Assembly (NCBI GenBank): GCA_003117195.1
Contig: BDSI01000158.1
Coordinates: 87,688 to 151,687, forward strand
Length of the DNA: 64,000 bases
Reading direction: 5' to 3'
Source: Eudorina sp. 2006-703-Eu-15
Taxonomy: Eukaryota > Chlorophyta > Chlorophyceae > Chlamydomonadales > Volvocaceae
The first letter of the stretch is position 1. Each line of letters starts with the position of its first letter. The notes under the pieces are model-generated. The model was not told the origin of the DNA and searched no databases. It worked only from the letters and a program-made list of their open reading frames with translations. Of this stretch, positions 35,783-45,954 are shown one piece after another. The translations under genes and the position numbers were made by a program.

Positions 35783-38700
35783 ATGACAAACATCTCTGCC
35801 AAGGCAAACCACATGACGCCATTTGCATCGACTTCCCAAACTGTAATGTGGAATGCGTCGCAGGCCCGATCATGGTTTGGGCGTCGCGTCTGCGTCGTCC
35901 CTCGCTCAACTGCAGTCCACACGGACAACGAGCTTGTCGACTGGCTGAAGGCAAGTGCTCTTGAAAGGCCAGAACAGATGTTGCAAGACAGGCCTTTCTC
36001 AGGCCTTTCAGCAGGCGAAGAGCGGGACTGCGCTCCTCAACCGCGTGTCGATCCGTGGTTGACACAAGCGCTCGTCCGCAAACCCGCAGGAGAATGGAGC
36101 CAAAGTGGACGCAGTGGAGGTCAAGACGCTGGATGTGCCGTCTGCGGGTCGTCCGCTCGACGTGGTGGTGGCGGGTGCGTGCCTCCGGGGGCCCGGTGGG
36201 GGGGGACAGCAGCCGGCCGCCGACGGCAGCACCGACCGGGAAGCTCAGGAACCTCTTCACGCCAAATCTCGGGCTGTGTGAACGGATCATGGCTGTACGC
36301 TGGGTCCATGGCTGTGCGAATAACATGCCCATGGCTATGCGAATAAGACGTCCACGCTAATGCAAGGGGGCTGGGTCAACAGCCATGCCATGCGCCCCCT
36401 TTCGTCATGGGTCTCGGGATGGGGGTGGGCGTGGGCGCGGCGAGCACCGCGCAGGGACTATCCCCAGGGGATGGATGACCATTGCGGCCCGCTTGGTGCG
36501 GGGGTTGGGAGATGGACATGTGGGAGGTGTGATGCCAATGGCAGGGGGATCGGAGCCGCCTGGAAACTGCGACCGCGACTACGCCCCAAGCGGTAACATG
36601 ACCCACAAGAGCGCGCGCTTCGCACTATCGTCGTTTTGGATGATGGGTTTCCTTTATGGATGATGGGTTATGGGTTACGTGTGGTTGTGGAGTGGGGCAC
36701 GTTTCATCAGGATGCCCACAGAAGGGGTGTCCCGTGATGCGGTCCTGGATTCTGATGGGGCTGATGGAAGGTGGGGGGAAGCGGAGGGAGAGTGGAGGCG
36801 GGACCCGGTACCCTCAACCTGCGCGCCCGGTGCGGGGCCTACCTATCAGGTCCGTCCGGCGGGATATGCAGGGCGCCTTCCTGGTCTCCCCTCACCAGGT
36901 CTGTCTCCAGGGTCTCCCAACGGGGTCTCTGCACCACAGTTGGTGTTTGTGTACCAGCGCTCCGCACACACGGCCCGTCACCACTCCCCACCAAGGGTCC
37001 GTACGTCGCGCCGGTGGACACGTGGCATGACCCCCTAGCTCCTCTTAAGTCGTCTCGGATATTTGCTCCTTGCTCCGTCTCCTCGGCCGATTCGTTCGCC
37101 CTGCGAACCTGCCCTGCCACCGTGCCCCCGCCCCCCTCCCCGGCGGGCCCACCCCAGGACGGCCCCTGAATGCGGGCGAGGTGGCCATCAGCATCCCCGA
37201 GCACCTGGTCATATCGCTGGACAGGATCTTTGAGAGCGAGTTCGTGGGTGGGTGCCCTGTGGGAGGATGGGGAGGGAGGCGAGGGGCAGGGTGAGGGTGT
37301 GCTTGGGGGTGCCCGGGGACGGTGCAGCCAGCTGCCGGCACTGTCTGACCAACTGACACAGCGGTGAATCTTGATGGGGGGGGCGAGGGGGTTATGTGCT
37401 CGAGGGCGTATTTGCGGCTGGGTGGGTAGGGCAGTGCTTCAGCGAGTCAAATATGCCCGATCGATACAGCAGATGAACGGCGGGTGTCTCGACGCCTGCG
37501 GCTGCCGCGGCACACCGCATGACCTTGCCGCCGTCCAAGCCCACCGAGCTAACTGGCCGATATGCGTCCCCAACGGAACGCGGCTGCCGTGCGCTGCCAC
37601 CTCCACTCCACACCGGGCTCTTCTAACATATGCAGCACCTCTGATGCTATCCCCTCGTTACCGGTGTACCCTCGGCCTCGGCCGTCCTCCTTATCCCTGC
37701 CCCACCACCTTCATATCTCCCACTCGATGTTATCGCCCCCCCTATCACCCAGCTGAGCTGCTTACCACGGACAAGCTGAGCGAGATGGCCTGTCTGGCCC
37801 TCTACCTGATGTACGAGAAGAAGCTTAAAAAGAAGTCCTTCTGGTACCCGTTCATCAAGGTAGTGAGGGGTGGGATGGGGTAAGAGTGGGGTGGGTTGGC
37901 AGCAAAATGGGTGTTACATGGTTGGCAGGACAGCGCTGCACGCGGCCAAGCGTTCCCTCTCGCGTGTCTCACCTGAATGAGCTCATCGCCCACCTCCCCT
38001 CGATCCCTTCCCCCCAGGAGCTGGACAAGCAACAGGCCCGGGGGCCCCAGGCGGTGGAGTCGCCCCTGCTGTGGAAGGACCAGGAGCTGGACTCCTTGCT
38101 GCAGGGTGAGGGGTTACGGTGAGGGGTCAGGTTGAGGGGTAAGGGTGAGGGGAGGGGTGAGGTGTCGGGTGAGGGGTCGGTGGGAGGCGTATAGGGGATT
38201 GATATGATTTGTAAAGCCTGTGCTGACTTGACAGAGTAAAACCTTAATGATGATTACGAAAGTGAGCGAAGGATGATGATAAACAGGAATTTAAAGACAG
38301 GCGATCGCCAGTGAGGACGATGACGGGGTCCAGAACTTCGTGTACGGAGGTACGACGTCAGCGGAGTGGACGAGTCGGTAGGCAACGAGTCGGATCTGGG
38401 ACCTCACCCATGCATAGCAACCAATCCGGTTATGCGTCCGCTTCAGACTAAATCTTCAAGTCGACTTTCACACAAACGTCGCCTTCGCTGCAACCCACAC
38501 AAAGGCCCCGAGCGCCCACCCAATCAATCCGCCGCGGCTCACATCAACTCAACTCACCCGCTGGCTGTGTCGCCCTCCCGCGCCCTCCCCCCTTCCCGCC
38601 CCGCAGGTTCTCCCCTCCTCCCCGCAGTGAAGCAGCGGCAAGCGGGTATCCGCAAGGAGTACGAGGCCCTGGACACCGTGTGGTTCATGGCGGGTGAGGC

Positions 38701-41700
38701 GACTGCTGGGGGCAGGAGGGGCCAGGCGGGGTGGGGAGGGGGGGGAGGGGGCGGGGCCAGCGCCGAGGGCACTCAGGGTGAGCGGGACTGGATTGGGGGA
38801 GAGGGCCGGAATGAGCCCTGGCTTTGGGGTCCCACTCGCCAGTCGGGTAGAAGTCGGAGGCCAGGCACAGACCGGGTGGGCGAGGCCGCGTGAGTGACCT
38901 CGATTGAGAGGCGCTGGGTTTGTTTGCCGGGAGGGGGGGACCGCTCAGCTGATGTGACTGGGTAGGTGTATCCGGGCCCAGGGGGACCGCTCCTCAGCGA
39001 AACCTCTAGGAGCTTAGGGGGTCCCCCAGCCCCCCGTCCCGGGGGCCCTCCAGCGCTCCGAACAGAATGCGGAGAAAGGGGGGTCGTTTGAGGTACTCGG
39101 TGGTGTGTGGGTCGATGTGGCCCTTGTGTGCAATATTGGGTGGGGAGGGAGGTTGCGGCCTGCGGCGAGAGGGGGCGGGGTTTGGCCCGGTGAGTCGCGG
39201 CAAGGCTTTGCGGCAGCATTCATACGTCTCCAGGGGTGGAGGCTGGAGGGAAAAAAGAAATAAACCCGAAGAACGAACCCGGGCATACCCAACACAACGC
39301 AGTATACTTACGTGGTGCGGTACCTGCATGGCAATGGAAATACAGAGAAGGACAGATACTTTACCGGCCTGTGGTGGTAGAAGGAGTAGCCGCGCCGCGA
39401 GCGATGTCCGAGGTCATGGCGATGCACAGAGGGAAGCCGAGGAACGGAGTGAGTGGGCGCGGCGTGAGATGCGGAACGACAGTACCGAAAAACCAACACA
39501 AACAACAAAATGAAAACAGTATGCGAGAATGGCGGGGCGGCAGCGCGGCACGGAAGAGGACGGGCCAGGCGAGGGGGAGTGGGATATGGGACGGGAGACG
39601 GTACGAGGCTGGAGGGGCGCGGCAGGATGTGGGCGTTTGAGAGCACTTGGCTGGCTGGCGAGCGGACATACTGACGGGCAGACAGACAGACAGGCATCGC
39701 CGGGCTGACCTCCCTGGCAGCCGGGTCCTCGGGCCTGATCGATCGATCGATGCCGCGTTTCTGTTCTGTTCCTCTCCTGGTGATGATCCCCGCCGCCCCT
39801 TCCCTTTGCCTCCGCCCCCCCAGGCTCCTTGTTCAACAAGTACCCGTTCGACCTGCCCACGGAGACGTTTTCGTTCGAGCTCTTCCAGCAGGCTTTCTCA
39901 GCGGTGCAGGCGTCCCTGGTGCACCTGCAGGTGGGAGGGGGGCTGGGGGGGGCTGGGGGGGGGCCGGGGGGTGGGGGGCTGGGGCCGGGGCCGGGAGCGG
40001 GGCCGGGGGGTGGAGGGGGCTGGGCTGGCTATTCTTTCCGTGCCCAAGGGCCGCCGGATCCCCTTGCTGCCGCCACTCCCAGCCAAGGACGAACTCCCCG
40101 GGCGCTGCTCCACCGCGCTTCCCCACGTGCCCTGCCCCCTGACCCCTCCTCCGATTTCCTATATTCCCCCTACCCCTCCTCCAATTTCCTATATTCCTCC
40201 TGCCCCCTCCTCCAATTTCCTACATTCAACCTGCCCCCTCCAATTTCCTACATTCCTCCTGCCCCCTCCTCCAATTTCCTGCATCCCCCCTGCTCCCTAA
40301 CCCTCTATTCAGGGCGTGCCAATCGCGAAGCGTTTCGCCCTGGTGCCCCTGGGTCCGCCGCTGTTGGCGTACAGCTCCACCTCGAAGAACATGATCACGT
40401 ACGACGAGGAGAGCCGCTCCGTACGCCTGGTGCTGGCGGGTCCGGTGGAGGCGGGTCGGCCGGTGGCGGCCTGGTGTGGGCCGCAGCCCAACAACCGGCT
40501 GCTGCTCAACTACGGCATTGTGGACGAACACAACCCTTTTGACAAACTGCAGGTGGGGGCGGGCGAGGGCGGGTCTGGGTGGGGTGGGCGGCGGGTGAGG
40601 GTGGTCAGGGGCGGTTTGGGGCGGTCTAGAGGTTGCCGGTAGGTTAGCGGGTCAGAGCGGGTCAACGGGTGCGTGTGGGCGGGTGCGGATCAACTGGTGA
40701 GGGGGGGGGGCCGCCGAGTTGGGCAGGGGGGGCTCGGGAAAGAGCAGGGAGACGAGGAGGGGGGAGGTTATGGGAAATTGGTAGACATCTTCAAACTGTG
40801 CTGCTGCCGGAGGAGGGGGGGATGTTTCCCTGAATTGTTTCTGCAAAGGGCTGCGTCAGGGACGAACGTCCTTGGGGGATGGGGCCTGCGTCCTTCCGCC
40901 CCTCAACTAGTGGAGCTCGGCCCAGCCGTGGCGAACTGTTGCGATGTCCCGCCTGACGCCCTGGACCCCGCCCCCCCGCCCCATCCGCAGTACACGTTGA
41001 CGCTGCCCACCTCCGACCCGCTCTTCCAAGCCAAGCGGGCGGTGCTGACGGAGGCGGGTCTGGCCTCGCAGCAGAGCTTCGACGTGTCCGCGTCCCGGCC
41101 GCTGCCGCCGCTGCTGCTGCCGTACATGATGCTCGCGCTGGCAACCAGCCAGGAGCAGGTGAGCGCGGGGGGGAGGCCCCCCGCCGGGTTTCTACCTGTT
41201 TGTGTTTCCGGAAAACGGGGTCCAATCCTACCGTACCTCCCCTAACCCTCTTTTGATTCCGAATGCCTCTTCCCTATCTTTCCCCTAACTTTCCCCTCCC
41301 TCTCTCTCTCCCTCTCTCTCCCTCTCTCCCTCCCTCTCTCCCTCACTCCTCCCTCCCCCTCTGCCTCCCTCTCCCTCCTGCCCGCAACCAACCACCCAGG
41401 TGTCATCGGTGTCCTTTGCGGACGGCGCGCAGCAGCAGGACCGAGAGCTGGAGGCGGCGGCGCTGGCGGCCCTCATGTCGTACGTGCAGCGCCGCCTGGG
41501 GGCGTACGCATTCCCGCTGTGGCGCGACCTCGAGGTGGGTCCGCGCTGTCGGTGTTAAAATAAACCGAGAGACACGACTTGCGAGGACCCTAATTGCGCA
41601 CGCGGACGAGTGAGGCCGTGGGCTGCGCATTGCCGACAGGCCGGGGACGTGTATATAGAAAAGAGGGGCGACATGCGATAAAGCAGAAGCAAAGACATTG

Positions 41701-42390
41701 TGTCCCCGTAATGGATAGTCGCGGCTGTGCGGGCGGCTTACGCGGGGCGGCGACGGACGCGCTGTCGGTGTGTGTGGGGGGGGGGGCGGGGGGGTAGGAG
41801 GGCCTGTTGGCAGGGTCTTGGACCCCGCCATCTCTCGTCCAGATCGTCCATCTCGTCCCGCCCAAAACCCGAACCCACTTCTCGAAGGTCTATAGGGTCC
41901 GCATGTGTCTGACCTTCTTAGTGCCGTGATTGTGGCCGACGTTGACACACAATGCCTACCTCGGCGCCCATCTCTTCCGCTTTCCCTCCCTCCCCCGGCC
42001 CCTGCCCCACCCCACCGTCCCATGCGCCACCTCATGGCACTGCCCCGGACCCTTCTCCCATGGGCCCCCTTGACTCTCGATCCAGATAACGAATACCCTC
42101 CTTCCCTGAGCCTCGGCCGTGACGTTTCTCCCTCTCCCGTTCCGTTTCGTGTTGTGTCGTGTTGTGTGATACATACTCAGATCATCAACGACCCGAGCTC
42201 CAGCCCGCGCCAGAAGGTGGCTGCCCGTCTGACCAAGATCGAGAAGTCCATTCTGGCGGCCTCAGCGGAGGCGCTCAAGGCCCGGGGGGCGCCCACGGAC
42301 CTCCCGGCGCTGGATGCGGCAGCCGCCCGGATCCGGGGGGCGGGCCTCCAGATGGGCGCCGTGTTTGACGGCCAGGGGCACTGCGGGTAG
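35783..42390 (+). CDS. PTAC14: plastid SET-domain protein, pTAC14/PAP7-like
   Basis: Eleven exons with fully consistent phases: 35783-35950, 36090-36174, 37158-37243, 37758-37859, 38018-38105, 38607-38693, 39824-39930, 40313-40552, 40991-41158, 41400-41534, 42181-42390 (TAG), encoding about 491 aa. Residues 1-45 look like a chloroplast transit peptide (Ser/Thr/Arg-rich, SWFGRRVCVVPRSTA). Then come LVDWLK-ENGAKVDAVEVK, an IPEHLVISLDRIFES block, the SET-region segments YEALDTVWFMAGSLFNKYP, FALVPLGPPLLAY (249-261) and CGPQPNNRLLLNYG (296-309), and a C-terminal Rubisco-LSMT-type substrate-binding region. Length and block order match plant pTAC14, a component associated with the plastid-encoded RNA polymerase. 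The usual SET NHS motif is replaced by the LGPPLLAY block; whether it methylates anything is uncertain. Intron 1 has a GC donor (AAG|GCAAGT). Intron 6 carries the 100-bp repeat. Confidence 0.85.
39249..39348. repeat. 100-bp dispersed repeat, copy 2
   Basis: Nearly identical to 2302-2401. It lies in the pTAC14-like gene's intron between 38693 and 39824, in the same window orientation but sense to this gene. Its edges are abrupt, as for a small mobile element. Confidence 0.9.
40140..40290. repeat. pyrimidine-rich tandem repeat before an acceptor site
   Basis: About five units of roughly 32 bp built on CCCCTCCTCCAATTTCCTAC precede the acceptor of exon 40313-40552. They form an extended polypyrimidine tract that may aid splicing. 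Confidence 0.8.
40770..40810 (+). repeat. intronic shared motif, copy 2
   Basis: GGAAATTGGTAGACATCTTC followed by AAACTGTGCTGCTGCC matches the inverted copy at 59065-59107 almost base for base over about 38 bp. It lies in the pTAC14-like gene intron between 40552 and 40991. Confidence 0.7.
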
Positions 42391-45300
42391 GGCGGAGGGG
42401 GGAGGGGAGTAGGAAGAGGCGGATAGCTGAACAGGGCCCGCGCGGAGGGGGGGAAGGGAGCTGCGTAGGAGGCAGGAAGCTGGAGGAGCGCGTTCGGCAG
42501 TTGTCGTTCCTGGCCCTGGTTGGGGGAGGAGGAGGAGCGCGTAGCGGCAGGCGCGGCTGGCGGTGCCGCCGAGCGCCGACGGCGCGTTGGGCTTGTGCGC
42601 TGGTGCAGACAGATGACAAGAGGGGCGGGGACAGTGAGGCAGCTAGACGGCTCAGTGATGGCGAGCGGATGGGTGGGTACGGCGGGGCGAGACACGGGTG
42701 AGGGGAGTTGGCTGCCCGAGTGGCCCCTGCCATTCGAGAGGTGTTGGTTCCTTCCAGACACCACCTGGGTGCCAGGGAGGAGGTGCTATGCAGTTCGAAT
42801 GCTTATACGAACGCATAAGGTGGGCTGTCGCTGGCGGCATAAGGTGGGCTGTCGCTGGCGGGTGCATACATATTTTATTGCTCGGTGCAGGGCCGGCGTG
42901 GTAATACGGATGTGCGGCGCTGGATCATCCGGTGCCTCGTTGAAAGACCGATGGACACTGTGTGTTGGGGTCGCTGCTTCTGGAAGGTAGTTACCCCGAC
43001 AAGAGGGGGGCGTGGTTGATTTGTGTTGAGCAAAGAAAGGACGTCACTGAAGGCGTCTGGCGCGTTGCTGGCAGAAGGACAGCGCAGAGAATGGTGCAGA
43101 CGATGAGGGGTTTTGGACTTCAGTACGGCATGGTACGGTATATGACTGGGCGAGCACCGGCACATTTGGATTGCGTCTGCACAGCGCCCATGAGGCCCGC
43201 CTGAGGTAATGGTACTTGCAACTGGTTCACTCGTGGTTCACAGAGTACATTACCACAGGCAATATTGCAGTTTTTGCCGCATGTCCCTACAGCTGTCCAT
43301 TTTCTGTTGTTCTATTGCAGTTTAATTTTTGCTTTTGCCAGCATCGGCTCAGCCGTTGTTTTCCGACTGCTGTGTGATGTGGCTTGGGAGTGGAGCACGG
43401 CAGTCGCGCAGTCTGTCGCGCGTCGTATCCGATGCAGGCCGGTTCGGGGCGATTGGGGCAAGTGGGGGGGACTCATCCGCGAGGTGACACTGGAGGTAAC
43501 GTGTGGTGGCGGGCGGGCGGGCAGCGGGCGGGCCGGGATGTGTGGCCAGAGTCCAGTGTACGAAAGTTGCGGGACGCAGGGACTCAAATGCGTGCTGTGA
43601 GTTAAAATATCTGTCACTCCTTCCGACGAGCGATATTGGTGGAGGGATGTTACAAGTTTCAGCGAGCTTGTACGGTCCAATCGAACCGGCTCAAACAGCG
43701 CATAGACAAGCAGAGAAAGAAAGCGATACTGATATGTCTAAGCTCATGCACTGCACTGTATGCGGCGGACGGGGGGAGACGGCAAGCCGGTCAAACGAGC
43801 TGCTTTGCAGCGTTGACGGGTTGAGGTTGTGCCCCCAGAAAGTGGTATGGGGGCGAAGGGTGCACCCGGAGCCACCAGGGAACGCGCTGCTGTACCCTGT
43901 CTTCAATGCGGGTGCAAGGAACCGTCTGCCGATCAGGCCGGCCCCGTGAGGAACCGTGTGAAACGACGATAAGGCTATTCGGTTGGCGCAAGACAGCGAA
44001 ACACCGTGCGTACTTCGTAGCCCTGGCCTCCTCCGACCCGTCGTAGCATAACCTCTTGGCACAATACATAAGGTTACGCAGCAAAATGAGGCCACGCGCC
44101 GTCTGGTGCGCCCCCGAAAAATGAGGAACAACTTACTTGCGTTGCGGAAATACCGAATGCCCAATCATCTGCGCGTGCATCCAGCGTGCATAAATGTCGC
44201 ATTGAGGGCAGCGCCGGCATTTAAACAAGTAGGGGTCGGCTTCCTCGAAGCCGGAAAAGGGCGGGGCCGCCTATAATCCGTACAGGCCGCTTGCTTTAGA
44301 AGGAAAACTCTATTACCGCGCAACAGTGTGAGAGAGTGAAAGGTTGCCATTGGGGGTGTCGTTGATGTTGAAGGGGGATCGGCGTGCATAGATTCACCAA
44401 GCCCAAACACGTCGGCAGCCCCGAAACCATCCTGCAGTACGCGCCGCCGGCGACGGCGGTCACCGTATCTGCACTATGGTAACGATAGTCGCCTCTGCAC
44501 TACCACATCCGTCTGTCAAGAAGATGATCACAAAGCAAGCTTGAAGCATCCTTGTTTTGCGGTGAAACTGTAGTTGTTTGGTCCGTCGGCAGGCATGCAA
44601 CCCTTCAGTTGCACGCCCGCAGCAGACGTGAACCTCTAAAGTTTGCTATCAATAGTTACATAGCAAATGTAAGGCAAAAACAGGGTTCGAAAAAGCCGCG
44701 GTGAGACCCGGACTTTGGGCCATCGGAACTGGAGAACTCGTTGGCACTCGGTACGCTATCCCTTTGCATCTTGAAACTTTGATTCAATACGTATTGTTGA
44801 TTTGTATTCATCTGGCAAGACAGAAAGGCAAATCTTGATGTTGGTGGTATCTTGATGTTGGTGGTATCAGAACACTATCGAATTTCAATTTAGCACGCGC
44901 CGCCCATTCCTAATTCAAGTATGCATCACGCGGCACCCGTTGCAACAAATATGAGCGCGGGAGGCGTTGGGTGGATGTTGACTCGGGTCCATGGAGACCG
45001 CGGAGCTTTACTTTGGTGCGCAAAGAATTTTTTCAGCCAAACCAAGAATACCTTGCAATAGAGGACAAGGAGTTTGACAAACATTGCGAATTAGTTTAGC
45101 GGATAATAAACGTTTTGCCGTTACCCACACACGGACACACGGACACACGGAATCCTAGGGGGCGGGGCCCCCCGAACGCGCTTCGCGCTGGGGCCCCGCC
45201 CAAAAACCCAATGATACACGGCCTAGGGACTCAGGTCCCTGTACACACAGGTACGGCAGGGGCCTACTGACCGGTTAAGCGCTGTCCAGGGGCTTCCGCA

Positions 45301-45954
45301 CCCAGGGGCGTTGCGTCTGAAACCTTAAGAACGTTAGCACAACGGCTTTGAGCGACCTAATCAAGGTCATCGCTTCGGTGGTGGGGCTGTTGTTATGAAA
45401 AGCACGGCCGGGGGGGCTTCCGCAGCCAACCGGAAAGATATGTAGACCTTCCTGGGAGGAACCTGACTGAAGGCAAATCGAAGCATAACCCAACCCAATG
45501 GCCCACCCCTTCGTATTCATGCTCGATAGTTTCAATGAGGTTGTGTGGAGAGTGGGCAACACTTATATACCTGGAGAATAGGACCGCGGGCCGCGGGGGA
45601 GGTCCGGCGCTTCCCGCAACAGGTTGCAAAAGTAAAGTCTGCCTATCGACTACTGTGGGAGGAAATATGTCAATTAGTTCTGCGATGACCTGGATTTGTA
45701 TGCTATCATGCTGAGGGTCACAGCACGCAGTTCTTTGCGCAGTTCTCATACCACAAAGCGTGCTCCGCACGTAAAATCATATTATCGTTACGACCGCGAA
45801 GGTAGGTCATCGTATAGGGTGAAATTACCAAACGTACGGTACAAGGTTGCCTTCCTCGCCATGCCATATGTAATACATTTACACCCTGCGAATGCTTTAC
45901 GGCGCTATTTCTGAAGCTGCACCACACATGGGCGCATGAAGGACTCTTGCCACT
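42391..45954. other. intergenic stretch between the pTAC14-like and GHKL-ATPase genes
   Basis: Includes a 24-bp tandem duplication (CATAAGGTGGGCTGTCGCTG) at about 42815-42860, unrecognised frames at 43.3-44.1 kb, and the 985-bp dispersed repeat at 44224-45208. The ~750 bp before 45955 should include the promoter of the next gene. No certain gene is seen. Confidence 0.5.
44224..45208. mobile_element. 1-kb dispersed element, copy 1
   Basis: Homologous end to end with 54549-55561. It starts AACAAGTAGGGGTCGGCTTC and ends with a GACACACG-type short tandem tract, then a 12-bp inverted repeat GGGCGGGGCCCC (45160-45171) / GGGGCCCCGCCC (45190-45201) enclosing GCGCTTCGCGC, then CAAAAACC. No substantial ORF, so it is non-autonomous. 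The near-terminal GC hairpin recalls Helitron 3' ends, but I see no convincing CTRR terminus shared by both copies. Confidence 0.8.
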
